Below, piece after piece: positions 1 to 7,473 of a stretch of 35,526 nt of DNA (position 1 is the stretch's first letter; every line of letters begins with the position of its first letter). The DNA is from Gammaproteobacteria bacterium. Lineage in GTDB: Bacteria; Pseudomonadota; Gammaproteobacteria; Pseudomonadales; Alcanivoracaceae. The position numbers were made by a program, and so were the translations under genes. The notes beneath the pieces are model-generated. The model ran no database searches. It had not been told where the DNA came from and saw only the letters and a list, made by a program, of their open reading frames with translations. The DNA lies in NCBI GenBank assembly GCA_018067045.1, contig JAGPVL010000010.1, positions 1-35,526 of the forward strand. Reading direction: 5' to 3'.

Positions 1-331
1 CCCACAAGGTCTGTGCGGTTTGAGGTTTTGCGGGAGCTTGCTGGCAAGCGATGCTGGCTGAGATCGAAACCTAACCTATCGCCTGCAAGCAGCCTCCCAC
101 AAGGTCTGTGCGGTTTGAGGTTTTGTCGGACTTGCTGGCAAGCGATGCTGCCTGAGATCGAAACCTAAACCTGTCGCCTGCAAGCAGCCTCCCACAAGGT
201 CTGTGCGGTTTGAGGTTTTGCGGGAGCTTGCTGGCAAGCGATGCTGGCTGAGATCGAAACCTAACCTATCGCCTGCAAGCAGCCTCCCACAAGGTCTGTG
301 TGGTTTGAGGTTTTGCTGGTGGGGGATGTGG
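1..331. repeat. Tandem array of 95-bp REP-pair (REPIN-like) units
   Basis: Three complete 95-bp units lie head to tail at 1-95, 96-190 and 191-285, followed by a partial fourth from 286 to about 316-331. Units 1 and 3 read as identical; unit 2 differs by a few substitutions and two compensating indels. Each unit contains one REP-like palindrome (core GGGAGCTTGCTGGCAAGCG) and an inverted relative (core TCGCCTGCAAGCAGCCTCCC), separated by conserved spacers. This is the architecture of paired, inverted REP sequences known from Pseudomonas. The array extends to the left window edge, so its full length is unknown. No REP-associated transposase is in the window. Apart from this array the first 396 bases hold only the short tail downstream of smpB; open frames inside the array are repeat artefacts. 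Confidence 0.85.
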
Positions 332-396
332 ACTGAGAGCAAGGCCTAAAGGCGGCAGTAAAAAAAGTAGGCGCGAAGGTGCGGTAAGCGCTTTGG

Positions 397-876
397 CTAC
401 TCGCCTCGCCGCATCACGCGGTGTTTCTGGCGATTCCAATCACGATCTTTTTCTGTGGCACGTTTGTCGTGATTCTGCTTGCCTTTGGCCAGCGCAATCT
501 CGCACTTCACGTTGCCTTTTACCCAGTACAGGCTAAGCGGCACGCAGGTGAAGCCGTGCTTTTGAACGCCACCGAAGATTTTTCCTAGCTCACGGCGATG
601 CAGTAATAGTTTGCGGCTGCGCACTGGGTCAGGGGTGATATGGGTGCTGGCGGTAATCAGAGGTTCGATGCGGCAACCGAACAGGAACGCCTCGCCGTCG
701 CGCAGCAACACATACGCTTCGGTCAAATTGACGCGCCCTGCGCGCAATGATTTTACTTCCCAGCCTTGCAGCACCAGTCCGCCTTCAAAGCGCTCGTCGA
801 GGTGATACTCGTGACGTGCCTTGCGGTTATAGGCGATATCGGCGCTGTGGCTGCTGGAACCTTTGGCTTTGCTCAT
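397..876 (-). CDS. smpB: SsrA-binding protein SmpB
   Basis: SmpB binds the tRNA-like part of tmRNA and takes it to stalled ribosomes for trans-translation in the cytoplasm. The 159-residue product has the usual family length. It carries the family's N-terminal block ([19 protein letters not shown], then [14 protein letters not shown] near residues 38-51), the HDKR segment and the basic C-terminal tail ([14 protein letters not shown]) that enters the mRNA channel. A perfect minus-strand -10 (TATAAT, positions 905-900) lies 24 nt upstream of the ATG; I see no convincing -35. The tmRNA gene, often nearby, is not visible in the window. The gene is transcribed toward the REP array at the left edge. 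Identification is secure. Confidence 0.97.
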   Translation of the reverse strand: MSKAKGSSSHSADIAYNRKARHEYHLDERFEGGLVLQGWEVKSLRAGRVNLTEAYVLLRDGEAFLFGCRIEPLITASTHITPDPVRSRKLLLHRRELGKIFGGVQKHGFTCVPLSLYWVKGNVKCEIALAKGKQNHDKRATEKDRDWNRQKHRVMRRGE

Positions 877-1165
877 TTGCGTGTACTCATAGGGCGGCGA
901 TTATAGGCAGGCGTTGGACGAAGCGCACCCTTTAGCCGTCTCGATTGCGTTTTCTCGGTGGTTATTTTTCATAATCGGCCTTTGCTTGGCGGTTTGCTGG
1001 TCTGGCTCGCGAGTGTTTATAGCGAGTCTCGGTTTGATAGAGAGTACCGTTTTGTGGGCAGGAATAGGGTCAGATTGTGTCGAGACGGGCGGGCGGGGAC
1101 GGTTACGCTTGAGCCTGCCGCCGGTAAAACGGACAATGGCGGCCTGTTTGTATGGGGAATGATGA

Positions 1166-2554
1166 ATGAATAAGGAAATAAAGCCGCTTCATGGTGTTTG
1201 GGCGAGTCGTTGGGTGTTTATTTTGGCGGCGACGGGCTCTGCAGTCGGGTTGGGGAATATTTGGAAGTTTCCCTACATTACCGGCGAGTACGGTGGCGGT
1301 GCTTTTGTGTTGGTGTATCTGGCGTGCATTTTGGTCATTGGCATTCCGGTGATGACGGCGGAAGTGATGTTGGGCCGGCGTGGTGGCTTGAGTCCGATTC
1401 ATACCATGCAGGCGTTGGCCAAGCAGGCGCAGGGCCGTCGGTTTTGGTCGCTGATTGGTTATATGGGCGCGCTCGCGGGCTTCTTGATTCTCTCTTTCTA
1501 CAGTGTAATTGCTGGCTGGGCGCTGTATTACGTTTTTAAAATGCCAACGGCGTTTACCGATGCGACGGCGGAATCCGTTGATGCAGTCTACAAAGGCTTG
1601 CTGGCAGATCCGGCCACGTTAACCGGCATGCACTTTATCTTTATGGTGCTATCGATGGGTGTGGTGGCGTTCGGCGTGAATCGCGGTTTAGAGCGCATGG
1701 TGCGGATTGTGATGCCGTTGCTGTTTGTGTTGTTGGCGGTGCTATTGGGTTACGCGACGACGACCGGGCATTTCAGCGAAGGTTTGGCATTTTTGTTTAC
1801 CTTTGAGCCGGAAAAGCTCACTGCGGAAGCGGTCATTGTCGCCATGGGACATTCGTTCTTTACGTTGAGTCTCGGGCTGGGCGCGATCATGGCGTATGGC
1901 GCGTATATGCCTAAAGAAATGATGGTTGGCGGTGTGCGCAAGCCTGTATCGATTGGATCGACGGTATTAATTATCGCGTTGCTCGATACCTTAGTAGCGT
2001 TGGTTGCGGGCATGGCCATTTTCCCGATTGTCTTTGCAAACGGTCTTGAGCCGGCGGCGGGGCCAGGGTTGATGTTCGTCACTTTGCCATTGGCGTTTTC
2101 GCAAATGCCCATGGGGATATTATTCGGCACGTTGTTTTTTGTATTGGTAGTGTTTGCCGCATGGAGTTCGTCGATTTCCTTGGGTGAGCCATTGGTGGCG
2201 TGGTTGGTTGAGCGTGGCTGGAAGCGAGTGCGGGCGTCGATATTGATTGGTGTGTTGGCGTTCATCTTGGGTATGGGCACGGTGTTCTCGTTTAACCTGT
2301 ATTCGGGTGAAGAGTATCAATTGTTTGGCCGCAACTTTTTTGAGTTAGTGGAGTTCTTGACCACCAATATTATGTTGCCGTTGGGCGGGTTGCTGATTGC
2401 GATCTTTGCGGGCTGGGTGATGAAGGAAACCCATGCGCGCAAAGAGTTAATGATGAAAAACTTTAAGGTGTACTTGGTGTGGCGTGCAGTGCTGAGAATT
2501 CTGGCGCCGCTGGCAATCGCCGTTGTGTTCTTGCATGCGTTTGGGATTATTTAA
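1166..2554 (+). CDS. Na+-dependent transporter, neurotransmitter:sodium symporter (NSS/SNF) family
   Basis: The predicted product is a 462-residue inner-membrane secondary transporter with 11-12 hydrophobic helices, close to bacterial LeuT/MhsT-type amino-acid transporters. The first helix has the family signature GSAVGLGNIWKFPY (residues 25-38), which forms part of both sodium sites and the substrate site in LeuT. A serine-rich segment AAWSSSISLGEP fits the TM8 region that contributes to the second Na+ site. The substrate is probably an amino acid but cannot be read from the sequence. The ATG is preceded by a purine-rich GGGGAATGATGA. rnfH begins 6 nt after its stop, so the two are probably cotranscribed. 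The 289-bp gap between smpB and this gene shows no other gene or convincing promoter. The transporter sits where ratA would be expected before rnfH. Confidence 0.93.
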   Translation: MNKEIKPLHGVWASRWVFILAATGSAVGLGNIWKFPYITGEYGGGAFVLVYLACILVIGIPVMTAEVMLGRRGGLSPIHTMQALAKQAQGRRFWSLIGYMGALAGFLILSFYSVIAGWALYYVFKMPTAFTDATAESVDAVYKGLLADPATLTGMHFIFMVLSMGVVAFGVNRGLERMVRIVMPLLFVLLAVLLGYATTTGHFSEGLAFLFTFEPEKLTAEAVIVAMGHSFFTLSLGLGAIMAYGAYMPKEMMVGGVRKPVSIGSTVLIIALLDTLVALVAGMAIFPIVFANGLEPAAGPGLMFVTLPLAFSQMPMGILFGTLFFVLVVFAAWSSSISLGEPLVAWLVERGWKRVRASILIGVLAFILGMGTVFSFNLYSGEEYQLFGRNFFELVEFLTTNIMLPLGGLLIAIFAGWVMKETHARKELMMKNFKVYLVWRAVLRILAPLAIAVVFLHAFGII

Positions 2555-2560
2555 GCGACC

Positions 2561-2869
2561 ATGAGTGACGACATGATCAGTATTGAAGTGGCTTATGCGT
2601 TGCCGACAAAGCAAAAGTTGTTGTCGTTACGGGTGGCGCGGGGCACGACGATGTTTGATGCCGCGCGGCAGTCAGGCATTACTGAATTCTTTCCTGACTT
2701 GGATTTGTCCGTGGCAAGCATGGGGGTGTTCGGTAAGTCGGAAGGCAATCCGCGTCAGCGGGTAGTGCAGGAAGGTGAACGTGTTGAGATTTACCGTCCG
2801 CTGACGGCAGACCCTAAGGCGAATCGTAAAGAGCGGGCGTTGCGGGCTAAGGCGCGCAAGGGCGTGTGA
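2561..2869 (+). CDS. rnfH: RnfH family ubiquitin-like protein
   Basis: This is a 102-residue small protein of the RnfH (UPF0125) family, a beta-grasp fold. Recognisable family blocks are IEVAYALPTKQ near the N terminus and GERVEIYRPLTADPKANRK near residues 73-91, followed by a basic tail. The molecular role is not established; the name comes from association with rnf electron-transport operons in some bacteria. In Enterobacterales it follows ratA; here it follows the NSS transporter by 6 nt with no strong Shine-Dalgarno, suggesting translational coupling. An in-frame ATG at 2573 is an alternative start. A hairpin with a U-run follows at 2891-2915. Confidence 0.9.
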   Translation: MSDDMISIEVAYALPTKQKLLSLRVARGTTMFDAARQSGITEFFPDLDLSVASMGVFGKSEGNPRQRVVQEGERVEIYRPLTADPKANRKERALRAKARKGV

Positions 2870-2890
2870 GCTGCTGGTGTTGATAGAAGG

Positions 2891-2915
2891 GCGGCCTTTG
2901 TAGGTCGCTTTTTTT
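2891..2915 (+). terminator. Rho-independent terminator after rnfH
   Basis: A GCGGCC / GGTCGC stem (one G-U pair, 6-nt loop) is followed by seven T residues, 21 nt beyond the rnfH stop. This ends the transporter-rnfH unit. Confidence 0.8.
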
Positions 2916-2972
2916 ATGGATAACCGGATGGGTTGATCAGGCTATAACGCAGTGTTGAGGGTGTTTTTTTGG

Positions 2973-2999
2973 AAAGGGGCGAGTGGATCGCCCCTTTTT
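2973..2999. terminator. Second terminator between convergent rnfH and bamE
   Basis: A perfect 10-bp stem AAAGGGGCGA / TCGCCCCTTT with a 5-nt loop is followed by TT on the plus strand (five T in all with the stem end). It lies between convergent genes. The minus-strand U-run is short, so it acts best on plus-strand transcripts and possibly on both. Confidence 0.75.
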
Positions 3000-3017
3000 G
3001 CGTTTGCAGTGTCGTTG

Positions 3018-3524
3018 TTATTCGGTTGTTTCAGTTTCGCTGCTTGTCTTGTCTGTGGTGTCGGCGGCAGGCTTTTTAGTTTCTTTTTTACTGTTTTTAT
3101 CTGGGGCTACGCGGGCGTCTGTTTCGGAATCCCTGCGTTGCTGGTCGGCCTTCTTTTGTAGTGCTTGGTCTTTTTCGGCCTGCGTCTTCTTCTGTAGATC
3201 TTTGATCACTTCGCCGTCGTAATGGGTGTACACGCCATTGTCGAAGTGCACGATAATTTGCTGATCGACCGGCTCGCCTTTGCCTGGCTGATAGGTCATG
3301 AGGTAGAACCAGGTGTCTTGGGTAAAGGGGTCGACCAGTGAGGGAACGCCCATAACATAGCGGACTTGATCCGGGGTCATGCCGGGGGCGAGCTTCACGA
3401 GCATGTCTGAGGTGACAAAGTTGCCCTGCGGGATATCGACGCGATAGACACCGGGGAAGCGAACCGTGCTGCAGCCGCTGAGGCAGAGCAGGGCGACGAG
3501 AATAGCGGGAACGAGCTTTTGCAT
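3018..3524 (-). CDS. bamE: Outer-membrane assembly lipoprotein BamE (SmpA/OmlA)
   Basis: BamE is a lipoprotein subunit of the BAM complex that inserts beta-barrel proteins into the outer membrane. The 168-residue precursor starts with a lipoprotein signal peptide whose lipobox LSGC places the acylated cysteine at residue 18. The conserved family region follows (VDIPQGNFVTSDMLVKLAPG, then TPDQVRYVMGVPSL). After about residue 110 there is a highly charged Lys/Glu/Thr-rich tail, longer than in E. coli BamE (about 113 aa) and closer in size to the pseudomonad OmlA protein. It is divergent from fur, the usual arrangement in pseudomonads. A minus-strand promoter is visible upstream. Confidence 0.95.
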   Translation of the reverse strand: MQKLVPAILVALLCLSGCSTVRFPGVYRVDIPQGNFVTSDMLVKLAPGMTPDQVRYVMGVPSLVDPFTQDTWFYLMTYQPGKGEPVDQQIIVHFDNGVYTHYDGEVIKDLQKKTQAEKDQALQKKADQQRRDSETDARVAPDKNSKKETKKPAADTTDKTSSETETTE

Positions 3525-3554
3525 AGGTCTGGGAATTCACATAAGGTTGCGGCG

Positions 3555-3582
3555 ATAATACAGACCTCGTGAGTGGAAACAA
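3555..3582 (-). promoter_or_regulatory. Candidate sigma-70 promoter of bamE
   Basis: On the minus strand TTGTTT (3582-3577) is separated by 16 nt from TATTAT (3560-3555), about 30 nt upstream of the bamE ATG. It lies in the 93-bp bamE/fur intergenic region. No clear Fur box was seen here. Confidence 0.55.
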
Positions 3583-3617
3583 GGTTCCGTGATAGTACGG
3601 ACCACAGTGTGGAGTAG

Positions 3618-4028
3618 GTGTCAGTGGATAATCAGGATTTGCGCAAAGCGGGCCTTAAGGTGACTTTGCCCCGGGTCAAAATTTTGCAGTACCTGGAAGA
3701 GGCGCCAGAGCGTCATATGAGCGCGGAAGATATCTATAAGGCGCTACTGGATGCTGGTGAGGATGTGGGGCTGGCCACGGTATACCGCGTGCTGACACAG
3801 TTTGAGCAGGCCGGTATCGTTGAGCGGCACAACTTTGAAGGCGGCTCGGCGGTGTTTGAGTTGGCTAACGAAGGCCATCACGACCATATGGTGCGCTTGG
3901 ATACGGGTGATGTGATTGAGTTTGTTGATGCTGAGATCGAGAAGCGTCAGCAGCTTATTGCTGACCAGCATGGTTTTGAGCTCGTTGATCACAAGCTGGT
4001 TTTGTATGTGAAGGCGAAGAAGAAGTAA
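3618..4028 (+). CDS. fur: Ferric uptake regulator Fur
   Basis: Fur is the Fe(II)-dependent transcriptional repressor of iron-uptake genes. The 136-residue product has the N-terminal winged-helix domain (LRKAGLKVTLPRVKILQ, and GEDVGLATVYRVLTQFEQAG around residues 47-66) and the C-terminal metal-binding/dimerisation domain with HHDHMVRLDTGDVIEF near residues 86-101. The protein contains no cysteine at all, so the CxxC structural zinc site of E. coli Fur is missing; pseudomonad Fur is similarly cysteine-poor. The start is GTG. The GTG at 3618 is only 3 nt from GGAG, whereas a second GTG at 3624 has better 9-nt spacing, so the true start could be two codons later. A strong terminator follows at 4051. 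Confidence 0.96.
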   Translation: MSVDNQDLRKAGLKVTLPRVKILQYLEEAPERHMSAEDIYKALLDAGEDVGLATVYRVLTQFEQAGIVERHNFEGGSAVFELANEGHHDHMVRLDTGDVIEFVDAEIEKRQQLIADQHGFELVDHKLVLYVKAKKK

Positions 4029-4050
4029 TTACTGGTTCATTTGAATAAAG

Positions 4051-4091
4051 ATCCTCTGCTGCGCAGTTGGCGCCTATAGCAGAGGATTTTT
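4051..4091 (+). terminator. Rho-independent terminator after fur
   Basis: A perfect 10-bp stem ATCCTCTGCT / AGCAGAGGAT with a 17-nt loop ends in a run of T, 23 nt after the fur stop. Confidence 0.85.
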
Positions 4092-4198
4092 GCGTTTAGC
4101 CCGCCTCGTTGTTGTCTCGCTTTATTGATCTTCCGGTGAATAATCGCACTCGACTAGTTCAAGCCATCTTTCCTTTTTAGTGCTGCCTTCTAGGCAGA

Positions 4199-4220
4199 AT
4201 CGCTTGCAAGCTCCTACGAG
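4199..4220. repeat. Single REP-like palindrome between fur and recN
   Basis: ATCGCTTGCAAGCTCCTACG, read on the minus strand, is the same REP core as in the arrays at 1-331 and 7184-7310 but lacks an internal TTGC. It lies in the 246-bp fur-recN gap, which otherwise holds a small CTGCC/GGCAG hairpin and, near 4233-4250, a weak GCCGC/GCGGC hairpin that might end recN transcription. Confidence 0.65.
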
Positions 4221-4274
4221 AAAATAATCAGGGCCGCAAAACTCTGCGGCGACTAGCCCCTTCGGCTGCTCTGC

Positions 4275-5942
4275 TTACTCGGCCTGACTTTTTTCCAGCA
4301 TTTCTTGGGCATGGTTGAGGGTCGAGCTGGTGATTTCTATGCCGCCGAGCATTCTGGCCACTTCTTGAACCCTTGAGCCGCTATCGAGTGACAGTATCTG
4401 CGTATGGGTGCTGGTTTTGCTTTGCTGTTTCAATACGTGCCAATGGTGGTGGCCGAGTGCCGCGACTTGCGGTTGATGGGTGATGCAGAGCACTTGGGCG
4501 TGCTCGCCGAGCTGGCGCAATAGGCGGCCAACAATTTCGGCGACACCGCCACCCACACCGACATCCACTTCATCAAAGACAAGGCACGGGACGGTTAGGG
4601 TTTGCGCGCAAATCACTTGAATGGCGAGGCTGACTCGCGACAGCTCACCGCCAGACGCTACTTTGGCGAGCGCTTTTAAAGGCTGGCCGGGGTTGGCGGT
4701 AAACAAGAATTCAACCTGTTCGTTGCCGTCGGCGCTGGGCTGGCAGGGCTGCAGTGCTATGTCGAGCCGTGCGCCGGGCATGCCTAATGTTTTTAAATGT
4801 TTGATCACGCCGGTGGCGAGTTTGGCGGCATGTTTGCGGCGGCGATCGCTCAGCGCGCGTGCAGACTTTTCGTAATCGTCTTGGCCTTTGCGTGCTGTGG
4901 TTTCGAGTTCGGTTAGATGTTCGTCGTAATGCTCGAGGGTGCCAGCCTCTTCGCTGAGGCGTTGATGGTGCGCGTACAGCTCATCTGGGCGCACGCGGTG
5001 TTTGCGTGCCAGTGTCCATGCTTGGCTTAGACGCTCTTCGACAAAGGCGAGCCGTTCTGGGTCTGCTTCGAGCTTGTCGAGATAGTGGCGCAGATCATCC
5101 GCAGCAGATTCAGCCTGAATACGGGCAGACTCGACGCTGTTGAGTACGGATGCCAGAGTGCTGTCTTCGGCGGCCGCGTCTGACAGCCAATGACTGCATT
5201 GGCCGAGCATATCGTTGACGGTGCCTTCGTCGCCTTCATAAAGGCTGGCCAGTGATTGTTGGCACAAGCGAATCAGTGCGTCGGCGTTCCCTAAGCGCTT
5301 TTGTTCTGTTTCTAATTCGCTGAGCTCATTTTCGGCGAGCGCAAAGGCGTCGAGTTCTTCCAGTTGAAAGCGTAGTAAGTCCTGGCGTTCGCCTTGTTCG
5401 TTGGCCTTGGCCAGTGCGTCGCTGTGCGCGCGTTGAGCTTTTTGCCATTGGCGCCAGTGTTGACGAACGGTGTCGGCGTTGGCGCCTGCGCCGGCATAGC
5501 TGTCGAGCAAGCTACGCTGGGTGTCTTTTTTGAGCAGAGACTGATGTTCATGCTGGGAATGGATATTAATGAGAAAATCGCCCAGTGCGCGGACGTCAGC
5601 AACGGGCACTGGGCTACCATTAACATAGGCACGAGAGCGGCCGTCGTTGCGCACGGTGCGGCGTAGGATGCATTCGTCGTCGGCATCGAGTTCGCGGTCG
5701 GCGAGCCATTGGCGCGCTTCAGCGCAATCGCGAATATCGAAAGTGGCTTGTACCTCGGCCCGTTCACAGCCGGCACGAACGGCGTTGGCGTCGGCGCGTT
5801 CGCCCAGCGTGAGGCCGAGGGCGTCCATAATAATCGACTTGCCTGCGCCGGTTTCACCGCTGATAACCGTGAGGCCTTTACCGGGCTCTAGTTCTAGAGC
5901 GTCAACGGTGGCGAAGTGGCGAACACTGAGGTGCGTTAGCAT
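4275..5942 (-). CDS. recN: DNA repair ATPase RecN
   Basis: RecN is an SMC-like ATPase used in double-strand-break repair with RecA. The 555-residue product (family about 550) has the Walker A motif GETGAGKS near residues 31-38, a central Glu/Ala-rich coiled-coil region, the ABC signature VASGGELSRVSLA near residue 440 and Walker B CLVFDEVDVGVGG near residue 465. I chose the ATG at 5942, giving MLTHLSVRHFATVD as in relatives; it has AGGAAAG 5-11 nt upstream, while the further ATG at 5987 has no such support and would add 15 residues. A LexA-type operator overlaps the ribosome-binding region. hrcA is divergent. Confidence 0.96.
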   Translation of the reverse strand: MLTHLSVRHFATVDALELEPGKGLTVISGETGAGKSIIMDALGLTLGERADANAVRAGCERAEVQATFDIRDCAEARQWLADRELDADDECILRRTVRNDGRSRAYVNGSPVPVADVRALGDFLINIHSQHEHQSLLKKDTQRSLLDSYAGAGANADTVRQHWRQWQKAQRAHSDALAKANEQGERQDLLRFQLEELDAFALAENELSELETEQKRLGNADALIRLCQQSLASLYEGDEGTVNDMLGQCSHWLSDAAAEDSTLASVLNSVESARIQAESAADDLRHYLDKLEADPERLAFVEERLSQAWTLARKHRVRPDELYAHHQRLSEEAGTLEHYDEHLTELETTARKGQDDYEKSARALSDRRRKHAAKLATGVIKHLKTLGMPGARLDIALQPCQPSADGNEQVEFLFTANPGQPLKALAKVASGGELSRVSLAIQVICAQTLTVPCLVFDEVDVGVGGGVAEIVGRLLRQLGEHAQVLCITHQPQVAALGHHHWHVLKQQSKTSTHTQILSLDSGSRVQEVARMLGGIEITSSTLNHAQEMLEKSQAE

Positions 5943-5948
5943 TGTCTT

Positions 5949-5968
5949 TCCTGTCCATAAGGTCAGTA
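5949..5968 (-). promoter_or_regulatory. Candidate LexA (SOS) box at recN
   Basis: On the minus strand, TACTG then ACCTTATGG then ACAGGA matches the LexA pattern CTG-N10-CAG within a good 20-bp frame. It ends about 7 nt before the recN ATG and covers the Shine-Dalgarno sequence. Upstream on the same strand, TTATCA-N17-TATCAT is a possible promoter. recN is SOS-controlled in E. coli, which supports the reading. Confidence 0.65.
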
Positions 5969-6008
5969 GTGCGGTCATGATAAGCAAACCAACGTCGATT
6001 GATAAGCC

Positions 6009-6036
6009 TTTTCGTGAGAGATTCCATTCTTATAAT
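6009..6036 (+). promoter_or_regulatory. Candidate promoter of hrcA
   Basis: A perfect TATAAT (6031-6036) lies 30 nt before the hrcA ATG. The corresponding -35 region is only weakly conserved (TTTTCG near 6009), so only the -10 is firm. Confidence 0.5.
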
Positions 6037-6065
6037 GAACACCGCATGTGCGACAAGGTTTGCCG

Positions 6066-7136
6066 ATGTCTCATCCAGAGTTAAATGAACGTAAGCAGCA
6101 GCTGTTAATGGCGCTGATCGAGCGGCATATCCGTGACGGCCAGCCCGTGGGCTCGAAGACCCTTGCGCAGGGCGCGGGACTGACGGTCAGCCCAGCGACG
6201 ATTCGCAATATTATGGCGGAGCTAGAGGATATGGGCGTGCTGTCCAGCCCGCATACCTCTGCTGGGCGCGTGCCGACCGAGGCGGGCTATCGCCTTTATG
6301 TTGATGCCTTGCTGCGTAGTTCGGCGCTTAATCAAAAGGGCGCGCAAGGTTTACGTGAGGAGCTTAGCCTTTTAATTCACCCCGATTTATCGCCGCAAGA
6401 GTTAGTTGCGCAGGCGTCCAAGGCGCTGGCGGAATTGACCCGTATGGCGGGCGTGGTGGTCGTGCCGCGCCGCGATGTGACGACATTACGGCAGGTGGAA
6501 TTCTTGCCGTTGTCGGGGCAGCGGGTGTTGGTGGTGTTGGTGGTTAATCGTGCTGAGGTGCAAAACCGCATTATCCATACTGATAGAGAGTACGCCGAGG
6601 CGGAGCTGCGCCAGGCCGCAAATTATATTAACCGTACCTATGCCGGCTGCAATTTGGATGAGATTTGCGATGGTCTGCTGCACACCATGCGCACCGATAA
6701 GCAAAGCATGGATTCGCTGATGCAGATGACCATGGATGTGGCGGCGAAGGGTTTGCAGCGCGCCGACGATGATGGCGGTTACGTGGTGTCGGGCGAAGCG
6801 AATTTGCTCAACAGTACCGGCGCCGACGGTTTAGATCAGTTAAAAGATCTGTTCGATGCGTTTAGCCATAAACGCGACATTTTGCATTTGCTTGAGCGCA
6901 GTATGCATGGGCAAGGCGTGCAGATATTTATTGGTCGGGAGGCGGGCTATCAGCCGTTTAGCGAGTTCTCGCTTGTCTCGGCGCCCTATTTCGGCAGCGC
7001 GACGGGGGGGGCGGCAGGAGGTTCGCCGGTAGGAGTGCTGGCGGTGGTGGGGCCAACGCGTATGGATTATGAAAAGGTCATTCCGACAGTGGATATCACC
7101 GCCCGTATTTTGTCGGCGGCATTGCGTGGAAATTAG
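6066..7136 (+). CDS. hrcA: Heat-inducible transcription repressor HrcA
   Basis: HrcA represses chaperone operons by binding CIRCE elements, and GroEL assists its folding. The 356-residue product starts with a winged-helix domain (LNERKQQLLMALIERHIRDG, then PATIRNIMAELEDMGVL, residues about 5-66) followed by TSAGRVPTEAGYRLYVD, a highly conserved HrcA block, and a GAF-like and dimerisation region ending in DITARILSAAL. The ATG at 6066 has AAGG 7 nt upstream and gives the normal family start; an upstream GTG at 6048 is less likely. It heads the grpE-dnaK-dnaJ cluster but is separated from grpE by 337 bp containing REP elements. No CIRCE inverted repeat was found around its neighbours. Confidence 0.95.
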   Translation: MSHPELNERKQQLLMALIERHIRDGQPVGSKTLAQGAGLTVSPATIRNIMAELEDMGVLSSPHTSAGRVPTEAGYRLYVDALLRSSALNQKGAQGLREELSLLIHPDLSPQELVAQASKALAELTRMAGVVVVPRRDVTTLRQVEFLPLSGQRVLVVLVVNRAEVQNRIIHTDREYAEAELRQAANYINRTYAGCNLDEICDGLLHTMRTDKQSMDSLMQMTMDVAAKGLQRADDDGGYVVSGEANLLNSTGADGLDQLKDLFDAFSHKRDILHLLERSMHGQGVQIFIGREAGYQPFSEFSLVSAPYFGSATGGAAGGSPVGVLAVVGPTRMDYEKVIPTVDITARILSAALRGN

Positions 7137-7183
7137 ATTAAGGCCCTGCGCACAGGCGACGTGACTCGGTTAGCCCACTAAAA

Positions 7184-7310
7184 GATTCGCCTGCAAGCAG
7201 GCTCCCACAAGGTCGGCGTGGTTTGATGTTTTTGTGGGAGCTTGCTTGCAAGCGATTAGCCTTAGGTCAAAACCAAAAACCCATCGCCTGCAAGCAGGCT
7301 CCCTCGAGGG
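7184..7310. repeat. Cluster of three alternating REP elements between hrcA and grpE
   Basis: Three REP-like palindromes alternate in orientation: TCGCCTGCAAGCAGGCTCCC (inverted, from 7187), GTGGGAGCTTGCTTGCAAGC (direct, from 7234) and ATCGCCTGCAAGCAGGCTCC (inverted, from 7283). The spacers resemble those of the 95-bp units at 1-331, so both arrays belong to one family. They occupy much of the 337-bp hrcA-grpE gap; the remainder holds the sigma-32 promoter at 7386-7415 and the grpE leader. Confidence 0.85.
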
Positions 7311-7385
7311 TGGTGCGCTTTGGCTCTCTGTTAATCCGCCGAGTGAGTGAATAATCGTCGTTTTTACGTTCTTTCTTCTTTATTA

Positions 7386-7415
7386 CCCTTGAATCCTGCC
7401 CATCTGTTCCCATAT
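7386..7415 (+). promoter_or_regulatory. Sigma-32 heat-shock promoter of grpE
   Basis: CCCTTGAA (7386-7393), a 15-nt spacer and CCCATAT (7409-7415) match the RpoH consensus closely. The predicted start lies about 50 nt before the grpE ATG. Confidence 0.8.
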
Positions 7416-7473
7416 TGTTGCCGGCTTCCCGAAGCAGGCCGAAGTGCGCCTGCGAGACCACGGAGAATTTTGC

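Noticed and set aside
1-331. CRISPR array
   Set aside because: Units are 95 bp with conserved spacers and internal palindromes; there are no unique spacers of uniform length and no cas genes.
76-342. Open frame of 88 codons on the minus strand within the repeat array
   Set aside because: It consists of translated tandem repeat units; no ribosome site or family resemblance.
1059-1085. GGAATAGGGTCAGATTG, similar to sequences seen near some REP transposase genes
   Set aside because: Too short and no transposase or inverted partner nearby; treated as chance.
2952-3222. Plus-strand hydrophobic ORFs overlapping bamE
   Set aside because: They are antisense to the Lys/Glu-rich tail of bamE, which translates as hydrophobic or Phe/Ser-rich in other frames.
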